This document shows positions 35,598-45,713 of a stretch of 64,000 bases of DNA, one piece after another. A program made the position numbers and the translations under genes. The stretch is taken from the NCBI RefSeq assembly GCF_014647375.1, contig NZ_BMPB01000008.1, positions 186,001-250,000 of the forward strand, read 5' to 3'. The notes beneath the pieces are model-generated. The model was not told where the DNA came from, searched no databases, and saw only the letters and a list, made by a program, of their open reading frames with translations. Positions within the stretch are counted from its first letter, which is position 1, and every line of letters starts with the position of its first letter. This DNA is from Parabacteroides faecis. Lineage in GTDB: Bacteria; Bacteroidota; Bacteroidia; Bacteroidales; Tannerellaceae.

Positions 35598-37913
35598 TTA
35601 ATCTAACATTTTTGGATTGAAGATCAAGTAACCGATATTCAGTCCGAAGTTGAAATTCTTCGCTGGATAGCTATATCCATTGGCATACAGACTAATAGAG
35701 GCAAAAGGTAATTGCAGAACCAGAGCAGCCTCTCCCATATACTTAAATGAATGAAGAAATTTTCCATAATAAGGAGCCGCCACATACGGATTTTCACTTT
35801 TGACCTCCTTCTTTATTTCGTATAATGGCGCAAAACCATATAAGTCCAAACGAAAATGCAGAAGCTTACTGAACTTATAGATCGGTGAAATCCCGGCAGC
35901 CAAATATTGATTTGCCCGGAAAGCTTCATTAAACACAATCTTACTATGAGGTGTAGGAGTAAATGCCGGAGCCTGTAAAACTGATGCCGTATAGTTATTC
36001 ATCAAGTTTTTGCTCGACACGACCAGTTCACCCTGAAGTCCCAGGTTGAAACGATTACTTAACACTTCATAGTGTTGCCACTCCCCTTTCAACTGCAACC
36101 AACTATGAACCTTTTTCTTAAACGGTTGACTTTCCGCTGTCTGCGAGGAAGGATCATAATTCTCTGTCCCTGTAACATATTGCGCTATCAGGAACTGTTT
36201 TCGTCCGGATATGGGATATTGTTTGGCATCCAACGAGTTACGTTCTATACTGAGCGAGCCGCTGAATAAGTTATACCAGCTATGATCAAACCTCGAATTA
36301 GGGAACAACATACTGTTGCTTTGGAAATAATAATCATTCAACTGCCCATAAGCGAATCCTATCTCCGACTTAGCCCTGTTCAGGAATGGAAATCCCAGTT
36401 TCAACTTCATATACAGCTCCTTTTGCTTTATGAAAGCCGGTAATACATCTTCATAGAACAAAGATTGGCTCTCCTGATATCGTTTATCAGAATAAACGCC
36501 TTCCCAATTAAGATATGTCGGAATTTTGGTCTGCAAATAAATCCTCCCGCTCAACAACACTCCGCTAAAGGAATTTCCCACCTGGAAATTAGCATTAACA
36601 TCGGCAGCAAAACGACCTAAATATTGATATCCTAACCCCAGAAATAATTGGTTTGCCTGGTGTGATGAAATATTGCCACCAAAACCGACCGTTATTTCTT
36701 CTTTCATTTTTACGTCCAGATAAAGATCGAATTTTTTCTCCCTGCGATTGTAAACAGCATGTGGCATAATCTCTCTGATCTTGGAAGAGGTCAGCATTTT
36801 GAAATAAGCCCGTTTGAACTCTTCCATCGAAAACTCATGGTTGATGTCACGATGTAACTGCGACTCTATATATTTACGCTGCGATTCAGAGACTCCCGTC
36901 ACATAGATATTCTGGAAAATCAATGGAGGCAAACTTTCCTTATAAGCAGCCCTTCGCATATTCACTTCGGCAAGCGGCACCCTGCGGGGAACTCTCTGCT
37001 TAATCGAATCGATCATCCCCATAGTGCGTTTATAACCAATATCCATCAATTCCTTTGCCTTCTGAAAATCCAGTAATGAGACGGTCGGAAAGCTGAACTT
37101 GATCATCATACCGTCTTCTTCGGGAACATCATAGTCTGTCTTTTGCATAATCATTGTTTCCAGCTGATTATATGCATTGTTGGAAGGCTTGTTATTCCCT
37201 CCGGCTACTGTAGAACCAAAAATGAAATCAGGATGGAAAGCCTCTTTCATCGGACCAACCGGGAAATTATCATAAATGCCACCGTCAAACAAAGGAATGC
37301 TGTCTTTCCAGATCGGTTGAAAAAAGAAAGGAAAAGTCATGGAAGCACGCACAGCATCTCCTAAATCTCCATTTTTGAATATAATCGCTTTCTTTGTATA
37401 AATATCGGAAGCGACACAACGGAACGGGACGAACAGATTATCGAAATTCCATCCGGCTTTAGCCGTAGCCTGCGAGAAAAGAGCCATGAAAGCCTGATTC
37501 ATCTGGATCGGATTGATAAGGCTCTGCGGCAAAAAGTTTGCTTTTATCTGCAAGGAGTCAGTCATGTCGATAGAAAAATGACCGAATTCTGGCGTCGGGT
37601 CCGGCCGCTTGAAATAATATTTATACTCATTTTCAACCGTTCCCGTCTGCCAGTAACTAAATTCTTCCGACAACATTAATGCCAGCATTTCTTCCGGCGA
37701 ATATCCCATAGCATATAAACTACCGATAATGGATCCGATAGAGGTACCAGTTATATAATCAATAGGTATTCCGTTTTCTTCAAGCGCTTTTATTACCCCG
37801 ATATGTGCAGCACCTTTCGCACCTCCTCCGCTTAATACTAACCCTACTTTCTGGGCGTTGAGCAGTTGCAGGGAGATCAGAAAAAAGGTTGCCAGAACAG
37901 CTACTTTCTTCAT
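35598..37913 (-). CDS. Patatin-like phospholipase with C-terminal barrel (type Vd-like)
   Basis: 771 residues. A signal peptide (1-20, ending LNAQ) is followed at once by a patatin domain: oxyanion-hole GGGAKGA at 29-35, nucleophile elbow GTSIG with Ser58, and the catalytic DGG with Asp210. After it comes a POTRA-like stretch (about 330-410; IYVTGVSESQRKYIESQL) and a 16-strand BamA-like barrel to the end. In Porphyromonas and Fusobacterium this layout moves a lipase to the cell surface. It is transcribed away from the histidine kinase gene. Confidence 0.9.
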   Translation of the reverse strand: MKKVAVLATFFLISLQLLNAQKVGLVLSGGGAKGAAHIGVIKALEENGIPIDYITGTSIGSIIGSLYAMGYSPEEMLALMLSEEFSYWQTGTVENEYKYYFKRPDPTPEFGHFSIDMTDSLQIKANFLPQSLINPIQMNQAFMALFSQATAKAGWNFDNLFVPFRCVASDIYTKKAIIFKNGDLGDAVRASMTFPFFFQPIWKDSIPLFDGGIYDNFPVGPMKEAFHPDFIFGSTVAGGNNKPSNNAYNQLETMIMQKTDYDVPEEDGMMIKFSFPTVSLLDFQKAKELMDIGYKRTMGMIDSIKQRVPRRVPLAEVNMRRAAYKESLPPLIFQNIYVTGVSESQRKYIESQLHRDINHEFSMEEFKRAYFKMLTSSKIREIMPHAVYNRREKKFDLYLDVKMKEEITVGFGGNISSHQANQLFLGLGYQYLGRFAADVNANFQVGNSFSGVLLSGRIYLQTKIPTYLNWEGVYSDKRYQESQSLFYEDVLPAFIKQKELYMKLKLGFPFLNRAKSEIGFAYGQLNDYYFQSNSMLFPNSRFDHSWYNLFSGSLSIERNSLDAKQYPISGRKQFLIAQYVTGTENYDPSSQTAESQPFKKKVHSWLQLKGEWQHYEVLSNRFNLGLQGELVVSSKNLMNNYTASVLQAPAFTPTPHSKIVFNEAFRANQYLAAGISPIYKFSKLLHFRLDLYGFAPLYEIKKEVKSENPYVAAPYYGKFLHSFKYMGEAALVLQLPFASISLYANGYSYPAKNFNFGLNIGYLIFNPKMLD

Positions 37914-37940
37914 AAATTACTTTTTCTCTGTTTACCTCTT

Positions 37941-37971
37941 CAAATGTAAAGCTAATTTCTCAGACTACAAG
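37941..37971 (-). promoter_or_regulatory. Candidate promoter of patatin-barrel gene
   Basis: Minus-strand TACATTTG (-7) at 37941-37948, a 19-nt spacer, and CTTG (3 of 4 matches to TTTG) at 37968-37971. The ATG is 28 nt downstream. Confidence 0.5.
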
Positions 37972-38066
37972 GAAACTAGATTGCATATTATGGAAATATT
38001 TAGGGGTGTAATCGAAAAATAATATGAAAATCAATAAATTTCAGGAAGTATTTAAAATATTAATGA

Positions 38067-38074
38067 TACATTTG
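38067..38074 (+). promoter_or_regulatory. Candidate -7 element of histidine kinase gene
   Basis: TACATTTG, 38 nt before the chosen ATG. No good -33 TTTG at the right distance. Confidence 0.35.
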
Positions 38075-38111
38075 TCGATATTTGCAAGGGGTAAATCTTT
38101 ATTATAGTTTT

Positions 38112-39767
38112 ATGGGAATGCTTATTTCGATAAATAATCTATTTTTGATGTTAACAGTGGAAACAACCATATTACTTCTGCTTCTTCTGCTATCGGTTGT
38201 TATCTCCTTTTTTCTGTTGTACAGAAACCGGAAATTAGCTCGAGAAAACGACCAGTACAAAGTCAAACTGGCAGGAGAACAGACATTGAGCGAAACAGTA
38301 AAAGAACGTCTTTTTAGCATCGATATTCTGGATAATCTTCCTTTTCCGGTTTTTGTCAAGGATATCAATGATGATTACAAATATCTCTATTGGAATAAAG
38401 AGGCGGAGTTACGGTCCGGCACTGAACGTGAAGAAGTTCTGGGACATACGGATTTTGATATTTATGGTGCAGAACGCGGTATGAAATACCGCAAAGTCGA
38501 TGAACAATTAGTCCAGATAGGCGAAAACTACAGAGCAGAAGAAGATTATGTAACCCCGGACGGCATTCTTCATAATACGATCGTACATAAATCCATCATC
38601 TCGCACGACAAGAACAGATGGTTGCTGATCATTCGCTGGGATATTACACAGATAAAGGAATATGAAAAAGAGCTGATCCAGGCCAAGGAAAAACTGGAAG
38701 ATGCAGCAGATACACAAAACCTGGTATTGAACAGCATAAACTTTGGATTGATCTATATCGACAAAGAATATAAGGTACAATGGGAATCTACGTCCAATCT
38801 ACAGGGGAAAGCCAAAGGACGCCGCTATACACCGGGAAAGATCTGCTATGAAACTGTTATGGGAAGAAAAGAGCCCTGTACCCAATGTGCACTCAGCGAA
38901 GCGATCATAAAAGAGCAGCCGGTGCGACATGAGTTTTCTGACGGCGAAACGACATTCGAGATCAGTGCAATCCCCGTTTTAGATCATTCGGAAACAAATG
39001 TTATCGGCGGTTTAATGAAGATAGAAGATATTTCAGACAAAAAGAGAATAGAACATCTGATGTATGAAGTAAAGAAAGCTGACGAAGCAAACCGTCTAAA
39101 ATCAGCATTCCTTGCCAATATGAGCCATGAGATCCGCACACCGTTAAATGCGATAGTCGGCTTCTCAAACTTATTGACGGAGACGGATGATCCGGAAGAG
39201 AAACAGGAATTTGCACATATCATTTCCACCAATAATGAACTCCTGCTCCAATTGATAAACGACATTATAGATATGGCCAAAATCGAATCCGGCTCGTTGG
39301 ATTATGTCTATACCCAGACAGACATAAATGAGCTGATGGAAGAGATTTGCAGCCAAATGAAACTGAAGAACAAATCTGAAGAAGTCAGTATATCATTCGA
39401 CCAGAAGCTTCCTCAATGTATCATTTACACAGACCGCACCCGGCTGATGCAAGTGATAATCAACTTCCTCACAAATGCATTGAAGTTTACGCCTAAAGGA
39501 ACTATCACATTTGGCTATACATTGGATGAAACTGAAAAGAATATCCGTTTTTATGTGAAAGACACCGGAATAGGCATACCGGAAGATAAAAAAGATAAGA
39601 TTTTCGACCGCTTCGTCAAACTGAATTCATTCGCCCAGGGCACAGGACTCGGACTTCCTATCTGTGCTATGATAGCCGAAAAATTCGGAGGGAATATAGG
39701 CGTTGAATCCCGGGAAGGAGAAGGATCCCTGTTCTGGATTGAAATTCCGGTACAAAAAGCTGAATAA
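38112..39767 (+). CDS. PAS-type sensor histidine kinase
   Basis: 551 residues from the ATG at 38112; a TTG start at 38082 is possible. One N-terminal membrane span (about 10-36), two PAS domains (58-180 and about 195-305), then HisKA with the phospho-accepting His339 in NMSHEIRTP and a HATPase with DTGIGIP and GTGLGL. The second PAS has [15 protein letters not shown], a Cys cluster seen in PAS domains that may bind metal or sense redox. There is no receiver domain and no response-regulator gene beside it, so its partner is elsewhere. Confidence 0.9.
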   Translation: MGMLISINNLFLMLTVETTILLLLLLLSVVISFFLLYRNRKLARENDQYKVKLAGEQTLSETVKERLFSIDILDNLPFPVFVKDINDDYKYLYWNKEAELRSGTEREEVLGHTDFDIYGAERGMKYRKVDEQLVQIGENYRAEEDYVTPDGILHNTIVHKSIISHDKNRWLLIIRWDITQIKEYEKELIQAKEKLEDAADTQNLVLNSINFGLIYIDKEYKVQWESTSNLQGKAKGRRYTPGKICYETVMGRKEPCTQCALSEAIIKEQPVRHEFSDGETTFEISAIPVLDHSETNVIGGLMKIEDISDKKRIEHLMYEVKKADEANRLKSAFLANMSHEIRTPLNAIVGFSNLLTETDDPEEKQEFAHIISTNNELLLQLINDIIDMAKIESGSLDYVYTQTDINELMEEICSQMKLKNKSEEVSISFDQKLPQCIIYTDRTRLMQVIINFLTNALKFTPKGTITFGYTLDETEKNIRFYVKDTGIGIPEDKKDKIFDRFVKLNSFAQGTGLGLPICAMIAEKFGGNIGVESREGEGSLFWIEIPVQKAE

Positions 39768-39825
39768 ACCTAAAGAAATACAAAGGCTGACAACCAAAGT
39801 ATAGGTTAGTATGTTTTCTTTTTCA

Positions 39826-39833
39826 TACTTTTG
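39826..39833 (+). promoter_or_regulatory. Candidate -7 element of BamA-like gene
   Basis: TACTTTTG fits TAnnTTTG, 24 nt before the ATG; the -33 element is not clear. Confidence 0.35.
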
Positions 39834-39856
39834 CAACCTAAAAATAAAAGCAGCCG

Positions 39857-41092
39857 ATGTCGAAACATTTAATCGTTTTCACAGGTATCATCCTATCTGT
39901 TTCTTTTTTATCCGGAAAGGCCCAAAATACAGAGCCGACCGATACACTCCATAAAGAGGCCATTTTTGTTGACGGACAGCAATTGAACGAGAAACAACTT
40001 AAACGTTATTATCGGCAATTACGAAAAGACTCCATCAGAGCTAACAAAAAAATATGGTGGTCGGTCCTCGGAGGACCGTCTTATACTCCGGAAGCATCAC
40101 TCGGTGTTGGCGGCGCTGTGTTGGCCAGTTTCAGAATGAATAAGAACGATACAATCTCACAACGTTCCTTCCTTCCGGCGGGCATCAATCTTTCGATCAA
40201 CGGAACAATCGTGGTTGCAGGAGCCGGGACATTCTTTTTCAATCAGAATAAATTCCGTATTTATGCCAGCTACGGATACAGGAACGAGCCGGCACATTAT
40301 TATGGAAAGGGATACGAGACGATTGAGCATGTAGACAGAAGCGATTCAACCACTCGTTATCACCGGAGTTATTTCCAGATCTACCCCCGCTTTGTCTGGG
40401 AGATACGCCCCCACTTCTATCTGGGAGGGCTGTTCGATATAAATTTTACGGATGCCTCGGATATTAATCCGGTAATGGAAATAGATCCCTACTTCAACCG
40501 GTTCAAACGAAAATATCTGAATGTAGGTATCGGTGGCTTGATCCAATACGACACCAGAGACGATGTAGCCACACCGACACGGGGCGTATTACTAAGTGGA
40601 AACATGAAGGCTTTCGGCAAGTATCTCGGAGGCACTTATAATTATGAAATACTGGAACTTGAATATCGGCACTTTGTAAATGTGTTCCGCCCCAGAAGTA
40701 CACTGGCATGGATCGCCAAGAGTCAGATCGGCATGGGAGATGTCCCCTACTCCGAATTACCGTCTTTCGGTTCACCCTTCGACCTTCGCGGATATTACTG
40801 GGGTAAATACAGGGATAAGTCTATGGCTTACGGAATCGTGGAATACCGCCATATGTTCGGTTCTCAGGCTAAATACAAAAGCGGAAACTTCTGGGCTAAA
40901 TGCGGTTTTGTCGCCTGGATGGGAACCGGAACGATCGGTAATACTCCTTTTGACTGGAATAAATGGAAACTGAATTTCGGTGCCGGATTACGTGTACAAA
41001 TGCAACCGGGTAAAAACTTCCGATTGGATATAGGAAAGGAACCGGGACTGGATGGAGTGCAGGTTTATATGAATATGACAGAAGCATTTTAA
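39857..41092 (+). CDS. BamA/TamA-family outer-membrane protein
   Basis: 411 residues with a signal peptide (cleaved near GKAQ, residue 23), a short periplasmic linker rich in Lys/Arg (50-75), then a barrel-type domain of the surface-antigen D15 type, including YDTRDDVATPTRG and a late FDLRGYYWGKYRD, which resembles the conserved loop-6 VRGY/F of Omp85 proteins. There is no POTRA repeat. It may handle lipid or protein transport across the outer membrane; the exact role is unknown. Confidence 0.78.
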   Translation: MSKHLIVFTGIILSVSFLSGKAQNTEPTDTLHKEAIFVDGQQLNEKQLKRYYRQLRKDSIRANKKIWWSVLGGPSYTPEASLGVGGAVLASFRMNKNDTISQRSFLPAGINLSINGTIVVAGAGTFFFNQNKFRIYASYGYRNEPAHYYGKGYETIEHVDRSDSTTRYHRSYFQIYPRFVWEIRPHFYLGGLFDINFTDASDINPVMEIDPYFNRFKRKYLNVGIGGLIQYDTRDDVATPTRGVLLSGNMKAFGKYLGGTYNYEILELEYRHFVNVFRPRSTLAWIAKSQIGMGDVPYSELPSFGSPFDLRGYYWGKYRDKSMAYGIVEYRHMFGSQAKYKSGNFWAKCGFVAWMGTGTIGNTPFDWNKWKLNFGAGLRVQMQPGKNFRLDIGKEPGLDGVQVYMNMTEAF

Positions 41093-41162
41093 AGGATTTA
41101 CCAAAACAGGACTACCGTTGTAATTATCAACCAATTACAGTTTTCTCGTAGTTTTCTTATTT

Positions 41163-41262
41163 GGAAACTCCAGTTTCCTCCGCAGGGAACTACAATTTCC
41201 TGCCTGGGAAACTGCAGTTTCTTCCCTGGGAAATTCCAGTTTCCTGCTTAGGAAACGAGAAC
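41163..41262. repeat. Array of 22-bp palindromic units GGAAACTnCAGTTTCC
   Basis: GGAAAC-type half-sites start at 41163, 41186, 41207, 41229 and 41251, about 22 bp apart; the first four are followed by their inverted partner (AGTTTCC or close). An outer inverted pair, TTCTCGTAG near 41143 and ACGAGAAC near 41256, frames the array. It fills the 251-nt space between convergent genes, so it is not an obvious promoter operator; a transcript folded from it would be a chain of small hairpins. Confidence 0.75.
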
Positions 41263-41278
41263 GATACTGCATAAAAAA

Positions 41279-41320
41279 ACTTCCGTTGCCAGTAACATGA
41301 ATTACGGACAACGGAAGCTT
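41279..41320 (-). terminator. Weak terminator-like hairpin after DUF5686 gene
   Basis: CTTCCGTTG and CAACGGAAG pair across a 21-nt loop; on the minus strand AAGTTTTTT follows. It lies 24 nt beyond the DUF5686 stop. Confidence 0.5.
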
Positions 41321-41343
41321 TATTTATATTTCAAATATGCCGA

Positions 41344-43896
41344 CTAAAACGACAACTTCATCGAGAAGCGAATACCTTTTGTCTGTATGCCCGGATGATC
41401 ACGGTAAGTCAAACGCCATACATAATCGAGACGAAGGAACTTAAAGATGTTTTCGATACCTACCCCGGCTTCCATATAAGGCGTATTTCCTAATGTATAG
41501 GATCCTTCCGGGAACAAATACAGATCTTTACCGCCATAATAAGGGTTATTCTTATCTGTCAGATTACCCCACATACCACGGAATGAAAGCACCTCTCTCC
41601 ATTTCAGCTTTTTAATCAGCGGAAGACGGTTCAAAAGAAGTCCGTTCATGAAATAGGTAACATCCCAGGATGCGTATTCATCACTGATAAATTCCATTGC
41701 GTTCATGTTCGTATAGGACTCCGGCTGGATTGTATATGACAAGTTTGCATTTGGCAATATCAGCAATGGATAAGGAACCTTGTCCCACACCTTGCCTGCC
41801 TTACCGATAATATCGATGTATCCGAAAGCAGAGAACCAGAAACGTTTCTGGATACCCAGGTCTGTACGGTTATAGGTATAATCGGCACCCAATACACCTT
41901 TTCTTGCTGTAATATGGCTCAAAGTGATTACCGGAGCATCGAAAGTAATCGGATAACGGTAATTACGTGTCTGATAGAATTTCTCGTTCGGAGCATAGCG
42001 GAACTTAAATTCCAGCTCTGTCATTGAATAAGATTTTATCGGAGTGATACGGCCATCTTCTTCTATTCTGTCGAAAACAGCATAGTCTGTCGAATATTCT
42101 TTCTTGTTACGCAGGACAGCACCGTAAGCAATACCGTTATAATGTTCGCGATAGTAAGTCAACTCGGCATTTCTCAAATAAGTAGCACGGGTATCTCTCT
42201 GACGTTTCCATGCCAGGAAGATATTATCCTTGTTGGTGTACATATACTGTTGTCCCAGCTGGTTGATATCGTACAGATATTCCAAACGGATGGAATTGAC
42301 CGGATACTCTTTACGATATTCTTTCTTATCGTTGAACGAATACTCTATCAAACCATTATATTTGATCTTCCGGTCTGTCGTACCGTAAGCGGCATATCCT
42401 TCCAGGAACAATCTTTTACTGAAAGCAGTCGTAGTCGTACCTCCGACACGGAAGCGGGCACCTTCGATCGCATTACCACTGATAAAGGTATTGGCCGGTC
42501 CAAACTCAAATTTGTTTTTAACAGGATCAGTACTTGTGCCTATATACCCCGAAGTCAGGATCGTTATGATCTTCTCTGTCACATAGAATATCGGAACCGA
42601 ACGTAATTTCTCCATCAGCTTATCGACCGTATTCTGATTCCGCTTTCCGGCTTCCTCGGGACGATTCAGGTCCCAGAAATCTTCCGGTTGCTTGTAGGCA
42701 TTCTGCAGCGTGATGACCGGAGCACTTTCTTTAAATATCCCATCGTCCTCAGGAGGCAGGAAAGAATGATTGCTGTATATGTTCAGCCTTCGGGCATACA
42801 TGCCTTTCGACTTCTCCGTCAGCTTGAAGTCTACATTTATATCATCTTTGGTTATGATACGTGTTCCGTCTTCCGTCCTTTCAAAAGTCTGTTCGATCGT
42901 CATTCCACTGACAAAGTTCAGGTTGATGTTTTTAGGGACATTCAATATCGCCTTCTTGACGAAATAGGTAGAATCGAGCGTCACGAACAAATGCCCCGTA
43001 AAGCCAAAGCCTTCGGAAACAAAAGGAACAAACCCCAGGTCCACACATTGTTGTCCGTTGACCTCCAGCGTATCGAGCAGATAATACTTATAGAAATTAG
43101 GCCCCATGCTGGACAACGGGCTTACAAAACGTTGCAGGAAGAGAGGAATATCATTCTTGAAAATATCTACTTCACGAAAAACTTCTCCCAGGAACTGCTG
43201 CATACCATCACGTGAGAAAACTTCATCCACACCCGCAGCCTTGGCTCCCAATACGACTCTTTTCTCCACCTTAGGATCTTTACGGTAAAAGACACCTTCC
43301 ACCTTCTCTTTTTCCGATACGGGCAGGATAGTCTTGCCGATATCCAACGTATCGATATAATCGATCAGGAAGTCGAATTTACCGGCTTTACCATTTTCCT
43401 TTTTGGGTTTCGGATGATAATCGTTCATTGCGAAAACCATCTTCTCATACTGGCTATAGCTGAAGTAATCGTGGTTACGCGGATTGTTACTTTCGCGTGA
43501 ATCGATCACATTCTTGACGAAGGCGACGGCCGGATTCTCTTTTTTACTGTATTTTTCCTTTTTGGGCTTGACTACAACTTCCGAGATAGCGAAGCTGGAA
43601 GGCGCTAAAGCTATCTTGAAATAATTCTTCTTTCCGACAGCAACTTTAAACTCTTTTTCTTCGTATCCAAGATAAGAAACGGATAAAGTTCTTTCATTAG
43701 ATGATGTTGTCAGTGAAAACTTCCCGTCATCGTCTGTCGTTGCTCCGATAGTTGTACCTTTCAGTATAACTGAAACATATGGTAACGTTTCTCCAGTGAT
43801 CGAGTCCGTTACAATTCCGTTTATTATTGTGTTCTGACCCTTTGATGCAAAAGCTATCAAAACGAATGTCAGAATAAAAACAATCTTTTTCCCCAT
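41344..43896 (-). CDS. DUF5686 protein with carboxypeptidase-like domain
   Basis: 850 residues. Signal peptide (1-20), then a CarboxypepD_reg-like beta domain at 22-110 (NGIVTDSITGETLPYVSVILKGT), followed by the long DUF5686 region, which starts around SYSQYEKMVF and ends in barrel-like strands with aromatic residues and a terminal Phe (FSMKLSF). Members are outer-membrane proteins of Bacteroidota with unknown function, sometimes grouped with Omp85-like or TonB-associated proteins. Stands alone on the minus strand. Confidence 0.85.
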   Translation of the reverse strand: MGKKIVFILTFVLIAFASKGQNTIINGIVTDSITGETLPYVSVILKGTTIGATTDDDGKFSLTTSSNERTLSVSYLGYEEKEFKVAVGKKNYFKIALAPSSFAISEVVVKPKKEKYSKKENPAVAFVKNVIDSRESNNPRNHDYFSYSQYEKMVFAMNDYHPKPKKENGKAGKFDFLIDYIDTLDIGKTILPVSEKEKVEGVFYRKDPKVEKRVVLGAKAAGVDEVFSRDGMQQFLGEVFREVDIFKNDIPLFLQRFVSPLSSMGPNFYKYYLLDTLEVNGQQCVDLGFVPFVSEGFGFTGHLFVTLDSTYFVKKAILNVPKNINLNFVSGMTIEQTFERTEDGTRIITKDDINVDFKLTEKSKGMYARRLNIYSNHSFLPPEDDGIFKESAPVITLQNAYKQPEDFWDLNRPEEAGKRNQNTVDKLMEKLRSVPIFYVTEKIITILTSGYIGTSTDPVKNKFEFGPANTFISGNAIEGARFRVGGTTTTAFSKRLFLEGYAAYGTTDRKIKYNGLIEYSFNDKKEYRKEYPVNSIRLEYLYDINQLGQQYMYTNKDNIFLAWKRQRDTRATYLRNAELTYYREHYNGIAYGAVLRNKKEYSTDYAVFDRIEEDGRITPIKSYSMTELEFKFRYAPNEKFYQTRNYRYPITFDAPVITLSHITARKGVLGADYTYNRTDLGIQKRFWFSAFGYIDIIGKAGKVWDKVPYPLLILPNANLSYTIQPESYTNMNAMEFISDEYASWDVTYFMNGLLLNRLPLIKKLKWREVLSFRGMWGNLTDKNNPYYGGKDLYLFPEGSYTLGNTPYMEAGVGIENIFKFLRLDYVWRLTYRDHPGIQTKGIRFSMKLSF

Positions 43897-44026
43897 TATT
43901 TTATATTAACTCCCTCGTTAAACTCCGCAAAATTATAACAGATTCTTTTTTCTGAATGTTCCAAATTGAACCGATTATATTCCAATTGACAACAAAATTC
44001 ATTAAAAGGCCCCAATATTGATGTTT

Positions 44027-44575
44027 TCAGATTGAATTTATACGATCAATAATGAAATCCTTCCTTGCTTCCACAGGCAATTGGGGTACTTCGATCAATG
44101 TATAACCTGCATTCTCATAAACATCTCTCATTACATAATATGTATCTATCGCTTCATTAAATGATTGTTTACGTTCTTTATCTGTATGGTATATACTTTC
44201 CCACGGGGGAAGTATAAAAACCTGTTCACTATACCTATATTTATTAACGGCCAGTTCTATGTATTTCCGGTCGTTCAACCCTATTAACTGTGCATAAGCC
44301 AAAGTATCAGGTATGCCCCTGTCAAAGAACAGGACACCTTCCTCTTTTGCATGTGCAAGATACGAATCGACAGAGCGTTCCAGCATTATCTTCGTATATA
44401 ACCCGGTATCTTTCCAGGGCAAAGCATCTCCTCCCTGCAGTTGTTGTTCTTTGATTATATCTCGTGCAACCTCTTTTACAGTCTTTAATCCATCTTTTTC
44501 AAGTTCTTCAATTAGCGATGTTTTACCTGTTCCAGGCCCTCCGGTAATCACATACAAGCCTTTATTATTCAACAT
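44027..44575 (-). CDS. P-loop nucleotide kinase-like ATPase (AAA_28)
   Basis: 182 residues. Walker A GGPGTGKTS at 12-20, an FFDRG motif at about 83-87 in the Walker B position, and a lid region with Arg residues (HTDKERKQSF). The layout matches the AAA_28 group of small kinase-like ATPases. The substrate is unknown. It is divergent from the thiamine operon; ATG at 44575 has no competitor. Confidence 0.8.
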   Translation of the reverse strand: MLNNKGLYVITGGPGTGKTSLIEELEKDGLKTVKEVARDIIKEQQLQGGDALPWKDTGLYTKIMLERSVDSYLAHAKEEGVLFFDRGIPDTLAYAQLIGLNDRKYIELAVNKYRYSEQVFILPPWESIYHTDKERKQSFNEAIDTYYVMRDVYENAGYTLIEVPQLPVEARKDFIIDRINSI

Positions 44576-44743
44576 GTTCAGTCACCTTTAAGATTGTTAT
44601 GGTAAAAGGAAACACAATCCGGAAGAAAAGCTATAATGCCGGATATGTACTCGCAAATATACTGGATTATTTCTTTATATGTATCAATTCTCTCTTAAAT
44701 TTAACAATTCACTTTTGTTTTCTCCTGTCAATCTTTCTACCTT

Positions 44744-44831
44744 TGTCCGCGAAAAGGGGGTGCCATACTGTAAACGGGCTGAGATTATACCCTGTGAACC
44801 TGATGCGGGTAATGCCGCCGTAGGAAAGACA
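44744..44831 (+). ncRNA. TPP riboswitch (THI element)
   Basis: The conserved blocks are all there: GGGGGTGCC, GGGCTGAGATTATACCC with the CUGAGA pyrimidine-binding core, GAACCTGATGCGGGTAATGCCG for the pyrophosphate side, and CGTAGGAA. TGTC (44744-44747) and GACA (44828-44831) can close P1. The thiD start lies 33 nt downstream, so thiamine pyrophosphate should shut the operon down. The mechanism (start-site masking or termination) cannot be told here. Confidence 0.95.
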
Positions 44832-44864
44832 GATAAGGCTTTTTCCCTCCTTTGGTATGTAAAC

Positions 44865-45713
44865 ATGAAAACAGATACGACGTATCGCTATCCGGTAGCA
44901 CTTACAATTGCCGGTTCCGACAGTGGTGGCGGAGCTGGCATACAAGCAGATATCAAGACATTCTCCGCCATCGGTGTTTACGGAGCTTCCGTCATAACAT
45001 CGGTCACAGCTCAGAACACCCAGGGTGTCAGAGGCATTCAGGCTATTTCTCCCGAGATATTGAAAGGGCAACTCGATGCTGTCTTTGAAGATATTACGAT
45101 AGATGCTGTGAAAATAGGAATGGTACATAACAAGACGGCAGCCGAAATTATCGTTGAAACAATAGACAAATTTTCTCCCGCATATATCATACTGGACCCG
45201 GTGATGATCTCTACCAGCGGGAATAAATTGCTACAGGATGATGCCATCGAAATCATAGTCCGCGAACTGTTCGTCCGAAGTACATTAGTCACTCCCAATA
45301 TCGACGAAGCGGAATACCTGTCAGGTGTAAAGATCTTCTCCGAAAAAGATATGGATCTGGCTGCCGGAAAATTATTGTCCCGGGGCTGCAAGGCCGTTCT
45401 AATGAAAGGCGGCCATCTGAAGACAAAAGATATGACCGATATATTATATATGTCGGAAATGTCTCCTGTCCGCCTGTCCGCCGAAACGATAGAAACGACG
45501 AACGGTCATGGGACTGGCTGTACATTATCTTCGGCTATTGCTGCTTATCTTGCTTTGGGTATGAATCTGCCTGAAGCAGTCGGTTCTGCCAAAGAGTATA
45601 TCACACAAGCTATTCAGAGTGGAAAAGATGTAAAAACGGGGCATGGTCATGGCCCTTTGAATCATTTTTTTGCCCCGGTTCCATTACATAAAATAGAAAT
45701 GAATAGGTCATGA
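44865..45713 (+). CDS. thiD: Hydroxymethylpyrimidine (phosphate) kinase ThiD
   Basis: 282 residues. The frame stays open through the riboswitch, so the start is set at the first ATG after it (MKTDTTYRYP). ThiD phosphorylates HMP and HMP-P to HMP-PP. Family motifs: LTIAGSDSGGGAGIQADIK near residue 12, LDPVMISTSGNKLL, and the C-terminal anion-hole TNGHGTGCTLSSAIA. Length fits. The last four bases overlap the start of the next gene (ATGA). Confidence 0.95.
   Translation: MKTDTTYRYPVALTIAGSDSGGGAGIQADIKTFSAIGVYGASVITSVTAQNTQGVRGIQAISPEILKGQLDAVFEDITIDAVKIGMVHNKTAAEIIVETIDKFSPAYIILDPVMISTSGNKLLQDDAIEIIVRELFVRSTLVTPNIDEAEYLSGVKIFSEKDMDLAAGKLLSRGCKAVLMKGGHLKTKDMTDILYMSEMSPVRLSAETIETTNGHGTGCTLSSAIAAYLALGMNLPEAVGSAKEYITQAIQSGKDVKTGHGHGPLNHFFAPVPLHKIEMNRS

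Noticed and set aside
41163-41262. CRISPR array reading of the 22-bp periodic repeats
   Set aside because: Repeats are short, degenerate and nearly contiguous, without unique spacers or cas genes.
44679-44864. N-terminal extension of ThiD through the riboswitch
   Set aside because: The frame is open by chance across the TPP aptamer; family alignment and the aptamer position place the start at 44865.
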